A DNA stretch of 64,000 bases from Typhlomys cinereus (Eukaryota > Chordata > Mammalia > Rodentia > Platacanthomyidae), in assembly GCA_023101885.1 (NCBI GenBank), contig JALPQD010000358.1, forward strand, positions 2,328,761 through 2,392,760, given 5' to 3'. The position numbers were made by a program, and so were the translations under genes. Of the stretch, positions 50,366-62,769 are shown piece by piece; within the stretch, counting starts at the first letter, position 1; each line of letters starts with the position of its first letter. The notes below the pieces were generated by a model. It saw only the letters and a list, made by a program, of their open reading frames with translations, made no database searches and was not told where the DNA came from.

Positions 50366-50589
50366 GAGAGAAGTTGAGTGACAGGGCATGGAGAGGAGGG
50401 GAAGGAGCAGAAAAGAAGAGGGCAAAAAGACAAAAGAAGGGTGGAAAGGGTCAGGATAACCCCGTTCCCCTTGGCACACAATGGAGCTCATTTAACTGAA
50501 CTGTTAAATACCACACTGAGAGGCCAGGATTTATTAGGTTTGTATTTCAAGAAAGAAGGCAGGCCCTGTGATATCACACACATTACTTC

Positions 50590-51780
50590 ATTCATGTCTT
50601 TTTTTAAAATTATTTGACAGTTTCATACATGCTTACAATGAATTTTGGTCATTTTGCCATATGACCCTACCATAGTCATTCTTCTTCTCAACACGTCTTT
50701 CTCTTGTTTTCATGTCTGTCCATGTGTGGGCACACGATGGAGCATTGACAGCATAATCAGGGGAGAAAAAGGCTCTCCTCCCCCAGCATTAGCCATTCAT
50801 AGTCCCTCGGGGAGGAGTGGGGACTTGTCAGCACCTCCCCTTCCATGATGGAAGGTTGAAGGGTCCAGTGTTGTGCAGGTTTTATGTGGTAACCACAGTT
50901 GCAATGAGTTCATGAGTGCAGCAGCCCCCTCCCCATATCCAGAGAGCACCGCTTGGCAAAACTGCTCCCCCTCTTCTGCTTTTACATTCTTTCTTCCCCC
51001 TCTTCCGCAATACTCCCTGAGCTTTGGTAGGTGGGTAGGGGAGGATATAGATGTCTGTCTCATTTAGTGCCTAGCACTCAACACTCACTTATTCTCCACA
51101 CTTTGGTCACCTGTGATTCTCTGTATTAACTGCCTTCCAATGCAAAAAAATACTTTTCTGATGAAGGTTGGAAGCTGTTCTAATCTATGGGTATATAAGT
51201 ATAAATACTTATAAAGGTATAAGTATTTGGAAAGCAGTTTGTTACCATGCCCACTTAACAAAAACCACAGTAGTAAACTCCCCTTAGGGCCTATGACCTC
51301 TTCATCTGTGGGTTCTTGACCAGGTATACAGTGCCATGCATGAGTTCCCTCTTGTGGAACAGACATCACATACAACCAGGAAGTGATTGGTTACCCCTAT
51401 AGCATTCATGCCACTATTGCACCAATGGGCATCAATTACCAAACTGGTTCTTACTGTATCTCAGAGGGTTCACAGCTAGGTAAGACTGCTGATGACTTTT
51501 CTCCTCAGGCAGCCTACATAAATTATACCATCTGGTACTATGAAAGGTAGCCAATAGGGAGGAACCATACAAGTCAATTTCAGGTTGATTTCTTCATGTA
51601 CTGTCGTAGCACAGCACAACACAGTCAGGTCTGCTGTATGTGGTGTCTTCAGCACTAGAGTCTTGTAAGGGATCTCTGACCTCCCTGGCCAGTAACAGCT
51701 TGTAGGGGGTATCCTACATCTGGCATTGGCAGTTTTGTCTAATGACCTATGTCTTCTGAGAGAACAGTTCAATGAAGTTT
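50590..51780 (-). mobile_element. Old rodent L1 3'UTR (Lx-like), antisense, about 1.2 kb
   Basis: Starts with a T-rich end, then TTTCATACATGCTTACAATG and TTGTGCAGGTTTTATGTGGT near 50872, GTTCATGAGTGCAGCAGCCC near 50908, CCCCCTCTTCCGCAATACTC near 50996, TTCTAATCTATGGGTATATA near 51178 and TTCATCTGTGGGTTCTTGAC near 51301. The CCCTCTTCCGCAA block is shared with the young L1 (near 35920). Diverged; no ORF2. Confidence 0.75.
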
Positions 51781-51799
51781 CTACCATCTGTTTTCTTCC

Positions 51800-52215
51800 T
51801 GTTGTAGTTCACCTGCATGGTTGCATCAAACAGCTTAAGGGAACAAGGGGTTTATTTTCCAGTTATAGTTCATAGTCCAGCTTGACAGGAGAGCTCACAC
51901 CAACACCAGGGCCAAGGGTACTGGCCACACCATCTCTACACAACAGCTGAGAGAGGGACAATCCTTACTTGACAGACCAGCATGTCTGGCCAAGTGTATA
52001 CAAAGATGCCGACTTTCTCAATTAGCTCTCAGTATTTTATTCCAGGGCCTAGTCTCACCCACCATGGATTGGACCTTCCCCATCAGTTAGACAATCTCTT
52101 GCAGGTTTGCTCTGGATTTAACTCAACCGTTAATTCTCTACAAATGTGCCCAGAGCTCAAACCTTCAACTGTCAAGTTGATACCTGGTCCTAACTATGAT
52201 ACTCCTCCATCCCTT
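51800..52215 (-). mobile_element. MaLR-like LTR fragment, antisense
   Basis: CAGCTTAAGGGAACAAGGGG, then TTTATTTTCCAG, begins as antisense MaLR LTRs do. The right part ends near CTGTCAAGTTGATACCTGGT. Family uncertain. Confidence 0.4.
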
Positions 52216-53510
52216 GTTTGCCTTTATGCATGGTACCACCATTCATTCAAGCTTTTTAAAATTGTGTTTTAAATAAGCTTATTGAGAAGTAAGGCTTTAT
52301 TATACATACTTAGTGTTCGTTATCCATACTTTTAACTCTCTCCTCTATCCTCTGCCTTTTTCCCCTCCCCCTTCCCAGATATAACATTTCTTAAGATCAT
52401 ACAGAAAATTCAAAAACAAACTGACCCCAAACCTTGAGTTTCTAGACTCAATCAAAGCAAGCTACTTTGTTTTTTAAAAGTGAAAATCATCTTTGACTGG
52501 CCTTGTGTAGCAAAAGAAATGACACATTAAGACACTTGTATGACAATTCACTAATGTAAAGAAGTTCTGCCCTTAAATTAAATAAACAAATAAATAAATA
52601 AACAAAACAAGAGAAAAAAAAACTTGGTAGTTATAAGATCAAATGAAATATTTCTCTGGTAAGAGAAAAGAAATTACAGCCAGCCAGCAAAGGCACAAGC
52701 TTCCTCTAAGAATATATGCTAAGTAAAGAAGCACTGGCATTTTCTTTTATTTAATAATAATAGTTTATCTTCTGAAGTTAGTGAAACTAAAAAGTCCTTA
52801 ACCAGCAGAACCAGCCAATTAACACACACCAAATAAATTTCGCAAGCTGGCACACTGTAATAGCATACCAAGTGTTCACAGGGGTGTTAACAAGCCTAAT
52901 TACTGAATAACTGCTTGCCGGTGACTTAGGTATTCACTCCATACTAGAGATGATAGGCATAGAGGAAAGGACTTCCACTACACTCTGGAAGAAAGGGGTG
53001 TGGAACCCTCTAGAATAAAAGACACAGATTCTCGAAATGTCACTCTTCATGGCTCAGTGTTTCACGCCTATGGAGACAGGAAGCTATTCCTAACATGCCA
53101 GTTGTGTACACTGCTTGCTTGCAGGTTGCCGTCCCTTCTGATGTACCTGCAGCCGGAAAAACTCACATAGCCACACCAGTCTGGAGTCAGCGGCTCTGCA
53201 GACAAAGCCACTTCCTCCGAGGCGGATGCTACCAGCATTAATCTTCCCTCTCTGTAATGCTGCTCAGCTTTTATATGAAAATCCCCTGCTCTGAATCCAT
53301 CACTTCTCTAAAGGGTGATGCATTTGCCTTTTTGGAGATCTGGGAACATCATTCTTCCTAAAGGATTAGATGCTGATGGAAACTATTAGTTGTGAGGAAG
53401 GATCCCTGTGGTCTGAACTCTTGCCTTGCTATGCTTTTCCTTAGGACCGGTGGGCATAGGGTCTGAATTAATTTTAAAACAGCATGCAGAAAACAAGAGG
53501 TCTTCATGAT
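52216..53510. other. Unique intronic sequence
   Basis: A short (AAATA)n-type stretch lies at about 52577-52606. No gene recognised. Confidence 0.45.
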
Positions 53511-53512
53511 GT

Positions 53513-53578
<66 letters not shown>
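53511..53578. repeat. (GT)n-(GA)n compound microsatellite
   Basis: GT run at 53511-53537 passing into GA at 53537-53578. Tail of the adjoining SINE. Confidence 0.95.
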
Positions 53579-53580
<2 letters not shown>

Positions 53581-53825
53581 CAGAGGAGGACTGTAGGTGT
53601 CTTGCTCAATCATTATCTGCCCTATTTCCTTGAGACAGAGTCTCTCACTGAACCTGGAGGTAGACTAACGACCAGCAAGCCCCAGCCATCTTCCTGTCTC
53701 CAACCTTCTCAACCCCAATGCTAAGGTCACAGGTGCCCATTTTATGTAGGTTCTGGAAGTTTGAACTCAGAGCCCCATGCTTACACAGCAAGCACTTTTA
53801 CCTCCTAAGCCATCTCATCAGCCAC
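53579..53825 (-). mobile_element. B3-like SINE, antisense
   Basis: TCTCTCACTGAACCTGGAGG near 53641, CCAGCAAGCCCCAGCCATCT near 53672, GTTTGAACTCAGAGCCCC near 53759, GCTTACACAGCAAGCACTTT and AAGCCATCTCATCAGCC are the antisense B3 blocks in order. Confidence 0.85.
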
Positions 53826-54408
53826 TACCAGATGTTTTCCAGCCCAAGAGGTGATGAATTCTGCCTTCCTGTATTACAGACACTAAAATCAATAGGCTCA
53901 CATCTGTCCTTATGTGTTTGTTATAAATTCTTACTTACTCTGGGTGGAGGCTGGTGGTAATTTCCAAGGGTGCCTGAAATCAGCCTTGTAAGTAAGTGAG
54001 TCTTAAAATTTTTGTAGCACCCATTTTTTTTCTTTCTTTTTTTTTTAACAGCCCCACTATTCTCACCAAAGGAACAGTAAAATTAAATGAGGTCATCATT
54101 CTTTACTGCTTACTGCGTGTAAATTGTTAGTCATTCTGGAAGGGTGGGTATTTACTAGGCATTTTGAAGTCTGTGCTGGTGACGGGGCTGCTGGGGTCAG
54201 GATGGAGATGCTGTGTCTCATTCGCCAGTGGCGCCCTGTGTAATCTGTTTTCCTCTTGAGCTTAATTGCAGTAATAGTTGTTTGCTCAAGGTCACTTACA
54301 ACCTCAAAAGTTGTCAATCAACCTAAGAAACCACTCCTAGCTGTGAACCACCTAATCCTCATTTACCTTCTTTATATCCTCACAAGATGCCTCCAGACCC
54401 CACACTTA
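53826..54408. other. Unique intronic sequence
   Basis: Nothing recognised except a T-rich run near 54026-54048. Confidence 0.45.
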
Positions 54409-54421
54409 TACACACGCACAC

Positions 54422-54480
<59 letters not shown>
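54409..54480. repeat. (CA)n microsatellite
   Basis: About 70 bases of CA with two CG interruptions near its left end. No attached SINE head was found. Confidence 0.95.
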
Positions 54481-54484
<4 letters not shown>

Positions 54485-55591
54485 CACGCACCTTCCTACC
54501 TAGCACCAGAAAGTCCAGATCATTGTTATTCCATGCCAGTAAATTATTTGTTAGTGTGTTTTTCCTGTGAGCAGAGTCTGACTGAGGGAGAACCTGCTTC
54601 CCTTTGGACTGATAAAGCCCCCTAGTCCTCTGAAACCATTCCCAAATCTCAAAACAAATAACAAGGACAACAAACAAAGCAAGAGCAACTGAAATGGATG
54701 GCAATCTTTGCATTTTCCTATTTTTATTAATCTTTTCAACATAGGGAGTTTTGAGAGTTCATAGTAGTGTAATTTTTTTAACCAGCTTTGGACAATATTT
54801 TACAGTGACAGATCTGAATAAAAACAGGAAATAAAGCACTGCCTTCTACTCTCAATCTTCCTTTGAAATCATACATAAATTTAAAATTGAAATCAGGGCT
54901 TCCCATTTGACTTTGTTGCTTGAATTGAGGATTCACGAGTTTTCCTACCTATTTAAACTGAGGTTTAATTCAGCTGCTGGAAGGTAAAGGGTGGTCTAGT
55001 GCCAAGCCAAGGCATGCCTGTCCACAGTTCTCAGATTTATAACTTCCCATCAATAATAACCCACAGCCCCATGGTAAATCCTTCATATTCTTGCATCTCT
55101 CTTCCACTCTATAAGCCTTGACACCATCTCACTCTTTCTCTTGCAATAGGCATTAGCTGACTTCCTGGCCTGTTTGTGGTACCATCCCTACCATGGTGCT
55201 GGGTGATGATTACTAAGGAAGGAGAAACCTATGCCATTGTTCAGAGAGGGTTGTGTATGTAGCTTGATGCGGGGAAGCCGGGATGCTAGGTAAAATACTC
55301 AGAGAGGGATCTATGTGCATGGTGCATCAAGTAAAGGACATGAACTGCCAAGGAAATTGCTGGAAGAGATAGGGTTTTCTCCAAAAACAAATAGGGGTCC
55401 CATGTTGCAGGTTTTAGTTGCTCCCTATGCTTTCCTGTCTCTGCCCCGTTATAAGAATATGGCCTGCAAGGAAGACAGTTAATATTTAAATCCTGGTTTC
55501 CCACCTCGCTGGCAGTATGGCCTTGGAAAACTCATTTGACCTGTTCCTGTCTCAGTCTCTCCTATGCAAAATGTGTACCATGTAATTCCTT
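54481..55591. other. Unique intronic sequence
   Basis: No gene or repeat recognised. Confidence 0.45.
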
Positions 55592-55621
55592 ATCAAAAAG
55601 ACTTTTATTTATTTCTTCATT

Positions 55622-55677
<56 letters not shown>

Positions 55678-55906
55678 AGGGGACTGTATGTTCCTGTAGA
55701 GGAATCATCCTGGATTGCTTCCAACTCCTTTTTGGTTCACTCTGGGACTTCCTATGCTCTGACAACCGGGGATGGAAATGAAGACCAGCACCATTGCTGC
55801 CTGGCATTTTCACACGGGACCCGGGATCTGAATTCAGGACCTTTTTCTTGTGAGGCAGAGTCTTAACCCCTGAGCTACCTCTCCAGCCCCATCATAAAGA
55901 CTTTTA
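55592..55906 (-). mobile_element. CA-tailed B2-superfamily SINE, antisense, older subfamily
   Basis: Direct repeats ATCAAAAAGACTTTTA (55592-55607) and ATCATAAAGACTTTTA (55891-55906) flank it. (GT)n tail at about 55627-55676, then GAATCATCCTGGATTGCTTC, and the head TCTTAACCCCTGAGCTACCT followed by CTCCAGCCCC. The body differs from the young copies (AATCATCCTGGATTGCTTCC in place of their GGAACCACCATGGACGCCTC). Confidence 0.9.
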
Positions 55907-55964
55907 ATGAGCTAGTTTGTTGGGGATGGGTTGCTTATTTTCTTCCTTTTGCTTTTTAGTTGTT

Positions 55965-56080
55965 TGTTTTGAAGGCATGGACTCATCTGCATCCCAAGCT
56001 GACCTCAAATTCAGTTCTCTGCCTAAGCCTCCCAAAAGCTGGGATTACACAGAGTATTGAAAATTTCTGGCACAAACTAA
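55965..56080 (-). mobile_element. B1-like SINE fragment, antisense
   Basis: CCCAAGCTGACCTCAAATTC, CTGCCTAAGCCTCCCAAAAG and CTGGGATTACA are antisense B1 blocks; partial and diverged. Confidence 0.65.
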
Positions 56081-56324
56081 ATTCTAGATATGTATTTGTC
56101 TAGTAGATAATTAAACCTACAACCAATAAATAGGCGGCTCCGTGCAGTGGAATGAATGTTACCCCAGCATCATGGGACATAAGGAAACGAGGATTAGTCC
56201 AAACTGTTCTGGGAAAGACATAGGGAGGTCTAAATTCTGCTGGTATCATATTTAGTAGGGATCTTCATAATTAGAGAACAGCACAACTCTAGTGTTATAA
56301 GAGAAAACTTAGCATACAGAAGTT

Positions 56325-56440
56325 GGAACAAGTCTGGCACAGTGGCTCAGTTCTATAATCTCAGCACTTTGCAGGCTGTAGTACGAGGATCTTGAGTTCC
56401 ACCTCAGTCCAGGCCACCTAGCAAGATCCTTACTCAAATG
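56325..56440 (+). mobile_element. B1-like SINE, sense
   Basis: TCTGGCACAGTGGCTCAGTT, CTATAATCTCAGCACTTTGC and CTAGCAAGATCCTTACTCAA match the B1 order. Confidence 0.75.
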
Positions 56441-56559
56441 GAAAGCAAAGTTGAGCTTATTAACTTCTCATTAAACATGCTGCTTCACATAAATTCAAAC
56501 ATGATTTTGAAACTTTTTTTAATAGTGAAAGTCTTATTACGGAAAAAAATAACAAGTAC

Positions 56560-57400
56560 AGAGAAAAACCACAGAAAGAACATCCATAGGTCAAAGTGTC
56601 CAACTGTTAATATTATGGTGTGTCTCTATCATTTTAGCACACTTTTGAGTGTTTCTCATTTTAACAAATAATTTAAGGCACTATCATTTTAGATCTATAC
56701 ATATTTGCACATATATATGATAAGAAGGAAATTTCCATTTTCAATAGCTCTCCAATTGTAGAGACTCTGGGGAAAATAGCTTTCATATATCAGTATCCTT
56801 ATGTAGGACCATGGAGTTTGGAATTTTTAAAACACAAACTTAGATTATATTATACACTTTACTTACTTTCTCACCAAATGTATACTGGAGAGTTTTCTAT
56901 ACAATAATATTTTCTAATGGCTGTTTTATAGGATTATGTCATAATTGACATTTTTCTTTATAACTATTTATGTTGACATTAATTAATTAATTGACAGTAA
57001 TTCAGATTTTATTACAGTCACTTTCATCATTGCATACCAGGACATAGAGACTATCCTACCTACATTTTATTCAAATATGTTTCTATAGAAACTCTTTCTT
57101 GATATTATTGTACGTTTACATTTTAAATTTGCATAGATACTATCGAATTGCCCTTTTTGAAATGCTATGGTGTATTTTAATTCACACAGTCCATGAGAAT
57201 ATCCATTTCTTCAAATCCCGTTGACCCTAAGTGTCACCGTTGATTTGACTACTTCATGAGAAATCATGGTTATTTCACCACTACTTCAGTTTCTGTCTGT
57301 GTAGCTATCAGAGAAATTGAACATCTCTTATGTATTTTTTGCATGTTCTTCTTCTGTCCTGTTCTTTCCTGAAACATGCTAGGTAAGTTAAGAATTGGCA
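56560..57400 (-). mobile_element. Ancient L1 (L1M-like) fragments, antisense
   Basis: AT-rich. TATCGAATTGCCCTTTTTGA near 57142 and ATCAGAGAAATTGAACATCT near 57308 recall the antisense ORF2 end of ancient mammalian L1. Boundaries approximate. Confidence 0.45.
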
Positions 57401-59530
57401 GGAAGAAATACAAGGCCAGATCTCAAATATGTCAGTATGTTTTTCCCTGGGGGAGATGTATGTTAATGAAACTTTTTCTCACAGGAATAACCAGTAGTCA
57501 AAACTCCATGTATTGATCATATCTATTGGTAGCCAAATGATTTTAGCTTCCATCTTTCTCATATCTTAGGATTTAAGACATATCTAGATCCTTCCATATA
57601 TTTATACAATGCTGTTCTTTCCAATATTGGTTTAATTATAACTCAGTCAGTCCAATAATAATCCATTGGAAATAACATAAAACCTTTTTATTCTCTGGGA
57701 CCTAGAATTGGGCTAATTCAGCTAACTGGCCTTGCCTGGCCAACTCTGTCATGTGAGTGATTTCCCTCTCCCTCCGAAAATGTGGAGACACATATTACTT
57801 GGGCTGGTGGCCTTGGGAACATATATGCCTCCTGCAGTGGCAATAGAGTTGTAAGGTGCCATGCCCAGCAGCACGCACACTTACATCAGCTCTGCTAACA
57901 CCCCATAAAACAAAGTCAGTGTGTGTCACAGGGAATCTTCGGCTTTCTCTTCTTTTTTTAGCATTTCACACTTTACCACTTTTTTCCACAGTTTCTTTTA
58001 AATAAACTTTTGAGTCAACTTGCAGCATTCTAAAATATCTGACTGGCCTTTTGGTTGGGTTCAAAATGACCTTCCTAATTTATGCTTATATGTTATCAAA
58101 TCTTCACATCTCATTAGAAACATTTTGAACGTTCTTTCTTGTTGAGTTTTCTTTCATACCCACTGGCAAAGTTTATTTTTATTATATAAATTTCCAAACA
58201 CACTCAAAAGTAGAAAAATGAGTATAATGAATACTCATTTATATTGCTCTCAGACTTGATAGTAAGTAAGAGCTAATCAGTTTGCTTTCTTTGCCCTCTT
58301 ATTCTTTTGCTTTACACTTTCAAACAAATCCTAGTCATTATTTTGGCTTTCTCTATTTATTCTAGAATGCATACATTGCATACACATCTATGCATACACA
58401 CATATAGTCATGTATCAAATAATGATGTTTCTGTCAATAATATATACAGTGGTAGTCCCATAAAATTGTGTAACTTAGTGATGTCATAACCTCCTTAGTT
58501 TCCATGAGAACACTTCACATTCAGAACATAATGAAACATGATGATTAGTAATGACAAATGATTCATTCTCGGACTATATCTCTGACATTAACCAATGCAC
58601 TACTATATATTTACAATAAAAAACAATAGTAGCTCTTTGGTGCTATCAGATGGATAGTCCTTAACAAATGTCCCCAAGATCTACATTTTCTACAGTTTCC
58701 AATTGAGTTCTTTAATTTAAACTCGCTTGGCTCGTCTTTTAAATCTTTCACTCCACAACACATTTTTATTGCTGAAACTGCCATGTAATGCCAAACTTGA
58801 CATTTCTTCATTTGCTGAGTCTGCCCTTTGGTGTCCTGAAATATGTGTCTGCAGTCCCTGGGGTATTTTCTGTTAAACAATTGGTTATATCTAGGGATTA
58901 AATCAGATTCACCTGCAAACATTTAGGAATTTGTCTCTCTTGGTGACAGGCAGGAGTAACACATGTGGTAAGTCATGCCGAGGTATTTATTCAAAGAGTA
59001 TATGCAGATGTATAGGTTTATCAGCAGACGTGGGTCTCAAACATCCAGTGGGAAGTTCTCCTTTAAGCTAATGATTTCAGTTACGCCCTATTATTTCATA
59101 AGGATTTGAAAAGCATCGTGTTCCAATTCTTATTCTTTCCATATGAGCATCCATTAGTTTATCACTATAAGTTAAAGACATAAACTCTTCCCTGTTCTTC
59201 AGTATTCAAGTTAGTCAATTACCCCTAGCACTCCAGAGATGGGACCGATGCAACTTAAAATCAACATTACCTTACAAAGTTTTAATACTTGACAGCTTCT
59301 AATCCTTTGCAGTGACCATATTTTTAATATTTGATTTTTCCAGCATTTGCAAATGATTAAACTTGCTATTATTCCCAAACTGTGATCCCTAAATCTCTGA
59401 CCATTTCCTCATTTCTTATTAGGAAGAAGTATTTCAGATTAATCTTGTGCATTTTCTGACTCAGACTTGAGAAATGAATTGTGTTTTTAGGAGTCTAACT
59501 ACTTTTTTGCTGGGGCAGGTGACTGCAAGG
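57401..59530. other. Unique AT-rich intronic sequence
   Basis: No exon, RNA or repeat family recognised. F13A1 exon 5 was searched for by eye here and not found. Confidence 0.45.
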
Positions 59531-59534
59531 CTGT

Positions 59535-59850
59535 AGTAGTTTGACTGTGAAATGCCTCCCATGTCTCAGAGGCTTGCTCTCCAGCCCATGGTGCCATTAT
59601 AAAGTAAGAGCATCTTCATGCCTCAAGAGGTAGAAGGAAGTAGGTGTGACCTTGCAATAAATGTGACACTTTGCTCTTCTTGTCTCTCTGCTTGCTTTCT
59701 GGTTACTGGGAAATGAGTGCTTTCTTCTGCCTGTGTTCCCACCATGTTGTAGGGCCTCATCACAGGCCAAAGCAACAAGGCCAACCAACCACCTACAGAC
59801 TGGAACCTCTCAAACACTGTGCTGAAACAAACCCTTTCTTTTTTATTAGT
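59535..59850 (+). mobile_element. MaLR-like LTR, sense
   Basis: TAGTTTGACTGTGAAATGCC, then CATGTCTCAGAGG at the left; CACAGGCCAAAGCAACAAGG, CCAACCAACCACCTACAGAC, TGGAACCTCTCAAACAC and AAACAAACCCTTTCTTTTTT at the right. These follow the order seen in mammalian MaLR-type LTR repeats. Solo, non-coding. Confidence 0.55.
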
Positions 59851-60299
59851 CTATCATTAATATTTCAAGCTGTTCTGTTTTTAAATTTTTTTGATAGTAA
59901 CTATCTCAAGGTCACCATTGCTACAGCACTGGGTGTTTTTCTGTAGGTCTTTTTAAGGGTAGATGGACAGACATTGCTATTTTATTTATTCATTCATCAT
60001 GTTTTATTTATTGGAAGACACACTTTGCTTAAAGCAGTCACTTTACTGAGGTGAGATTGACATGCAAGAAGTTACATACATTTCATGCAGACATTGTGAT
60101 GAGTTTGGAGCCAGCTACGCTCATGAAATGTTGCCACAACATACTATTTTATGGTTCACCCCAAACAGTTCTCCTATTCTACTGCTGAGGGAGAAGGGAT
60201 AGAAGACAATTTTAGTAAAGATCTCTCTTTAGCAAGTTTTTAAGTAGAGAAATTGGAATCTTTGATGACACATTGCATCAAAATATGCCATTATTGTTT

Positions 60300-60380
60300 T
60301 TACTTTTGGCAGTATTGGTGGGTTGAACTCAGAGTCTCACTAGACAAGACTTCTACCCCTGAGTTACCTCCCAAGTTCTT
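60300..60380 (-). mobile_element. ID-like SINE fragment, antisense
   Basis: GGTGGGTTGAACTCAGAGTC, then GACTTCTACCCCTGAGTTAC, resembles the reverse complement of a tRNA-derived SINE head. Confidence 0.45.
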
Positions 60381-60389
60381 TTCTTAGCT

Positions 60390-60400
60390 AATTTTTTTTA

Positions 60401-60431
<31 letters not shown>

Positions 60432-60705
60432 CTGTCTATCTGTCTGTCTGTCTTTCTGTTTCTCTGTCTCAGAGGGCGCTGTGAGTTCCTGTGGAGGACC
60501 ACAGGTGACTTTGTGAATCATCCTGGATTGCTTCTACCTCCTTTTTGTTTGGCTCTGAGTTTTCCCAGGCTCTGCCCACCAAGGCTGGAAATACAGGCCA
60601 CTGCCATTTCTACCTGACGTTTTTATGTGGGACCTGAGATCTGAACTCATGGCCTTCTGCTTATGAGGCAGAGTTTTAACCCCTGAATCATCTCTGGAAC
60701 CCTCT
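60390..60705 (-). mobile_element. CA-tailed B2-superfamily SINE, antisense, older subfamily
   Basis: (GT)n at about 60403-60431 continuing into a TCTG/TCTA tetranucleotide tract (to about 60460), then GAATCATCCTGGATTGCTTC, GGCTCTGCCCACCAAGGCTG and the head GAGGCAGAGTTTTAACCCCT. Same subfamily as 55592-55906. Confidence 0.85.
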
Positions 60706-60726
60706 TTTCTTTTTTTATATACATTT

Positions 60727-61169
60727 TTATTATTATTTCCGCTCATACAAACTTAATAGGTACACCAGTTCCCTCCCTCCCTCCTCCTCCCCCCGAACCC
60801 CTTGCTCCCCCTCCTCTCACCCCTACCTCCCCATCTCCCAGTGCCTCCCCCCCAATTCCCAGAGAGTCCTTTATTGTGCATGCCTGACTCTCCTCTGGGC
60901 CCTCCTCTCCGGTGACGTACAAGGACCCAGTGGCATTTCCCTGAACCCTTTCCCGTGTTCCCCTTAAGCATAGGAACACTACTGTGGCTGTCAATCCCTT
61001 GCCTCCAAGGATCTTGGTGCCTTTAGCAGATGCTAGACTTTGTGAGGTCAATAGTGTGTTGGACATTGCGCCGGGCATGCAAAGTCCAATTATGATTGCT
61101 TTGGCCCTAACTTGTGTGGAGTATCTTGCAAATCATTGCTCCTCCCATCCTTTTGTTCTTACAATCTTA
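60727..61169 (-). mobile_element. 5'-truncated L1 3'UTR, antisense
   Basis: Colinear with about 35515-35910 of the full-length L1: the C/T-rich tract, CAGTGCCTCCCCCCCAATTC, GACCCAGTGGCATTTCC, GTTGGACATTGCGCCGGGCA. It breaks off at CTTACAATCTTA, where the full copy continues into CCGCCCCCTCTTCCGC. A T-rich, AT-rich end is on its left. Confidence 0.9.
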
Positions 61170-61295
61170 CTCTTTTTGGTTTTTGAGACAAGGTATCTGT
61201 TGAGTTTCCCAGACTGGTCTTGAACTCATGGTCTTCCTGCCTCAGCTTCCTGAGTGTCTGGGATCCCAGGAATGTGCCACCAATGCCTGGCTCAT
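61170..61295 (-). mobile_element. B1-like SINE, antisense, abutting the L1 fragment
   Basis: GGTTTTTGAGACAAGGTATC, CAGACTGGTCTTGAACTCAT, CTGCCTCAGCTTCCTGAGTG and AATGTGCCACCAATGCCTGG are the antisense B1 blocks. Junction with the L1 is direct. Confidence 0.85.
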
Positions 61296-61799
61296 GACTG
61301 GTATTTTCAATTTGCCATAACCTACCATAGTGAAGACCTTAAGGCTTATGCCTTTTTCTTTGAAGGTTGGATATTTAAATAGTTTATATCTGCATTTTTG
61401 CTATAACTGTTATTTCCATTTATTATAGTAAGTTTTTAGCTCTGGGAGTATTTTTTCTCCTATATCTTTGACAATTTTCTTCCTTTTATTTTTCTCCTAT
61501 TTCTTACAATAAAATACCCTTCCACACCTCCTCTCAAATTTTCCCTGTTCTTGAATATTTTCAATTCCAAGAATTTCTCAGTTTTTCTAGAAACACTTAT
61601 GTGTTTGTTCTTGCTGGACTTTCTCAATATTGTTAGTGTGTATTCATGTATCTTTTTCAATTACTTTGAGCGATATATGACATTAATGATGGGAGTATAT
61701 GAATGCATCAAATTATCTCCAGGGATTTTTTTTACTTTTATATGATTTGTTTCTAAATGATTTGTTTCTACATTAAAGTTTTGCTTTGCTAAGATGCAG
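61296..61799. other. AT-rich intronic sequence
   Basis: No gene recognised. Confidence 0.45.
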
Positions 61800-62150
61800 A
61801 TTCTATTGCATTAAAATTTCTTCTAAAGTGTATTTTAATGACCATAAGTTTACTCCATTGTATGGAAATATAAGAAACATTTCAAATTCTTTTTCTTTCA
61901 TTCTTTGTAAACAAAACTATGATGAACTATGATGAAAATCTACATATATTTTGGTGCATCTCTAAATCATTTCCATTGGACAGATAGATATTCTAAAACA
62001 AAGACCATGTTAAGATCAATAATATAATTGCCAAATTGCTTTCTGAAATGTTATAGATGTTATAATCTCATCAGTACATTCATAATTTGGAGTTTGTTAG
62101 CTGATATTGAATAATATAAGCTAAAATCTATTTGTACGTGCATACATATT
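61800..62150 (-). mobile_element. Ancient L1 (L1M-like) fragment, antisense
   Basis: TTTACTCCATTGTATGGAAA near 61850, TTTGTAAACAAAACTATGAT near 61905, TTGCCAAATTGCTTTCTGAA near 62028 and ATCTCATCAGTACATTCATA near 62067 follow the antisense ORF2 3'-end order; strongly diverged. Confidence 0.55.
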
Positions 62151-62154
62151 TGTG

Positions 62155-62370
62155 ATAGCTAATACTGATTAATCAACTTGACAAGCTCTAGAATCATCCA
62201 GGAGACAAGCCTTTGGATATACGTTAGTCTTTAGTCATGCCTGAGGCTAACTGAGGTGGGAAGACTCATCCTCAAAGTGAGAGGCTCCATTCCCTATCAG
62301 TTTCTCCTTCCTTGTGGTATATGCAATGTGACCAGCTGCTTCAGGCTCCTGCCTTTCCTACTGTAGTGGC
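62155..62370 (+). mobile_element. Old rodent interspersed repeat, family uncertain
   Basis: GATTAATCAACTTGACAAGC, TCTAGAATCATCCAGGAGAC, TGAGGTGGGAAGACTCATCC and CAATGTGACCAGCTGCTTCA form a well-known rodent repeat pattern (hAT-Charlie-like or LTR-like). Related to 50022-50220. Confidence 0.5.
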
Positions 62371-62544
62371 CAGCTACTTGGAGTAAATTTTAAATATTGT
62401 TCAATATGAAGAATATGCCTATCTAGGGAAATGTTTCTAGCAGCAATTGAAATTTACTTAAAATGTTGACAAATTTTTTCTGTATGTTAAAGATCTCCAA
62501 CCAGTTGAAAGCACTCATTTCTATTTTATAAATTTCTATTTTAT

Positions 62545-62721
62545 AAATAAAAAATAAGGGGGCTGGAGAGGTGGCTCAGGGGTAAAGCCTCTGCCTTGCA
62601 GGCGGAAGGTCCTGAGTTCGGGTCCGAGACCCCATGTATAGATGCCAGGCGGAAGCAGGGGCGGCCTGTGTGTTTCTGGCCCTGGTAGGGCGGAGCCTGT
62701 GATTCCCAAATTCGCACGTGG

Positions 62722-62769
<48 letters not shown>

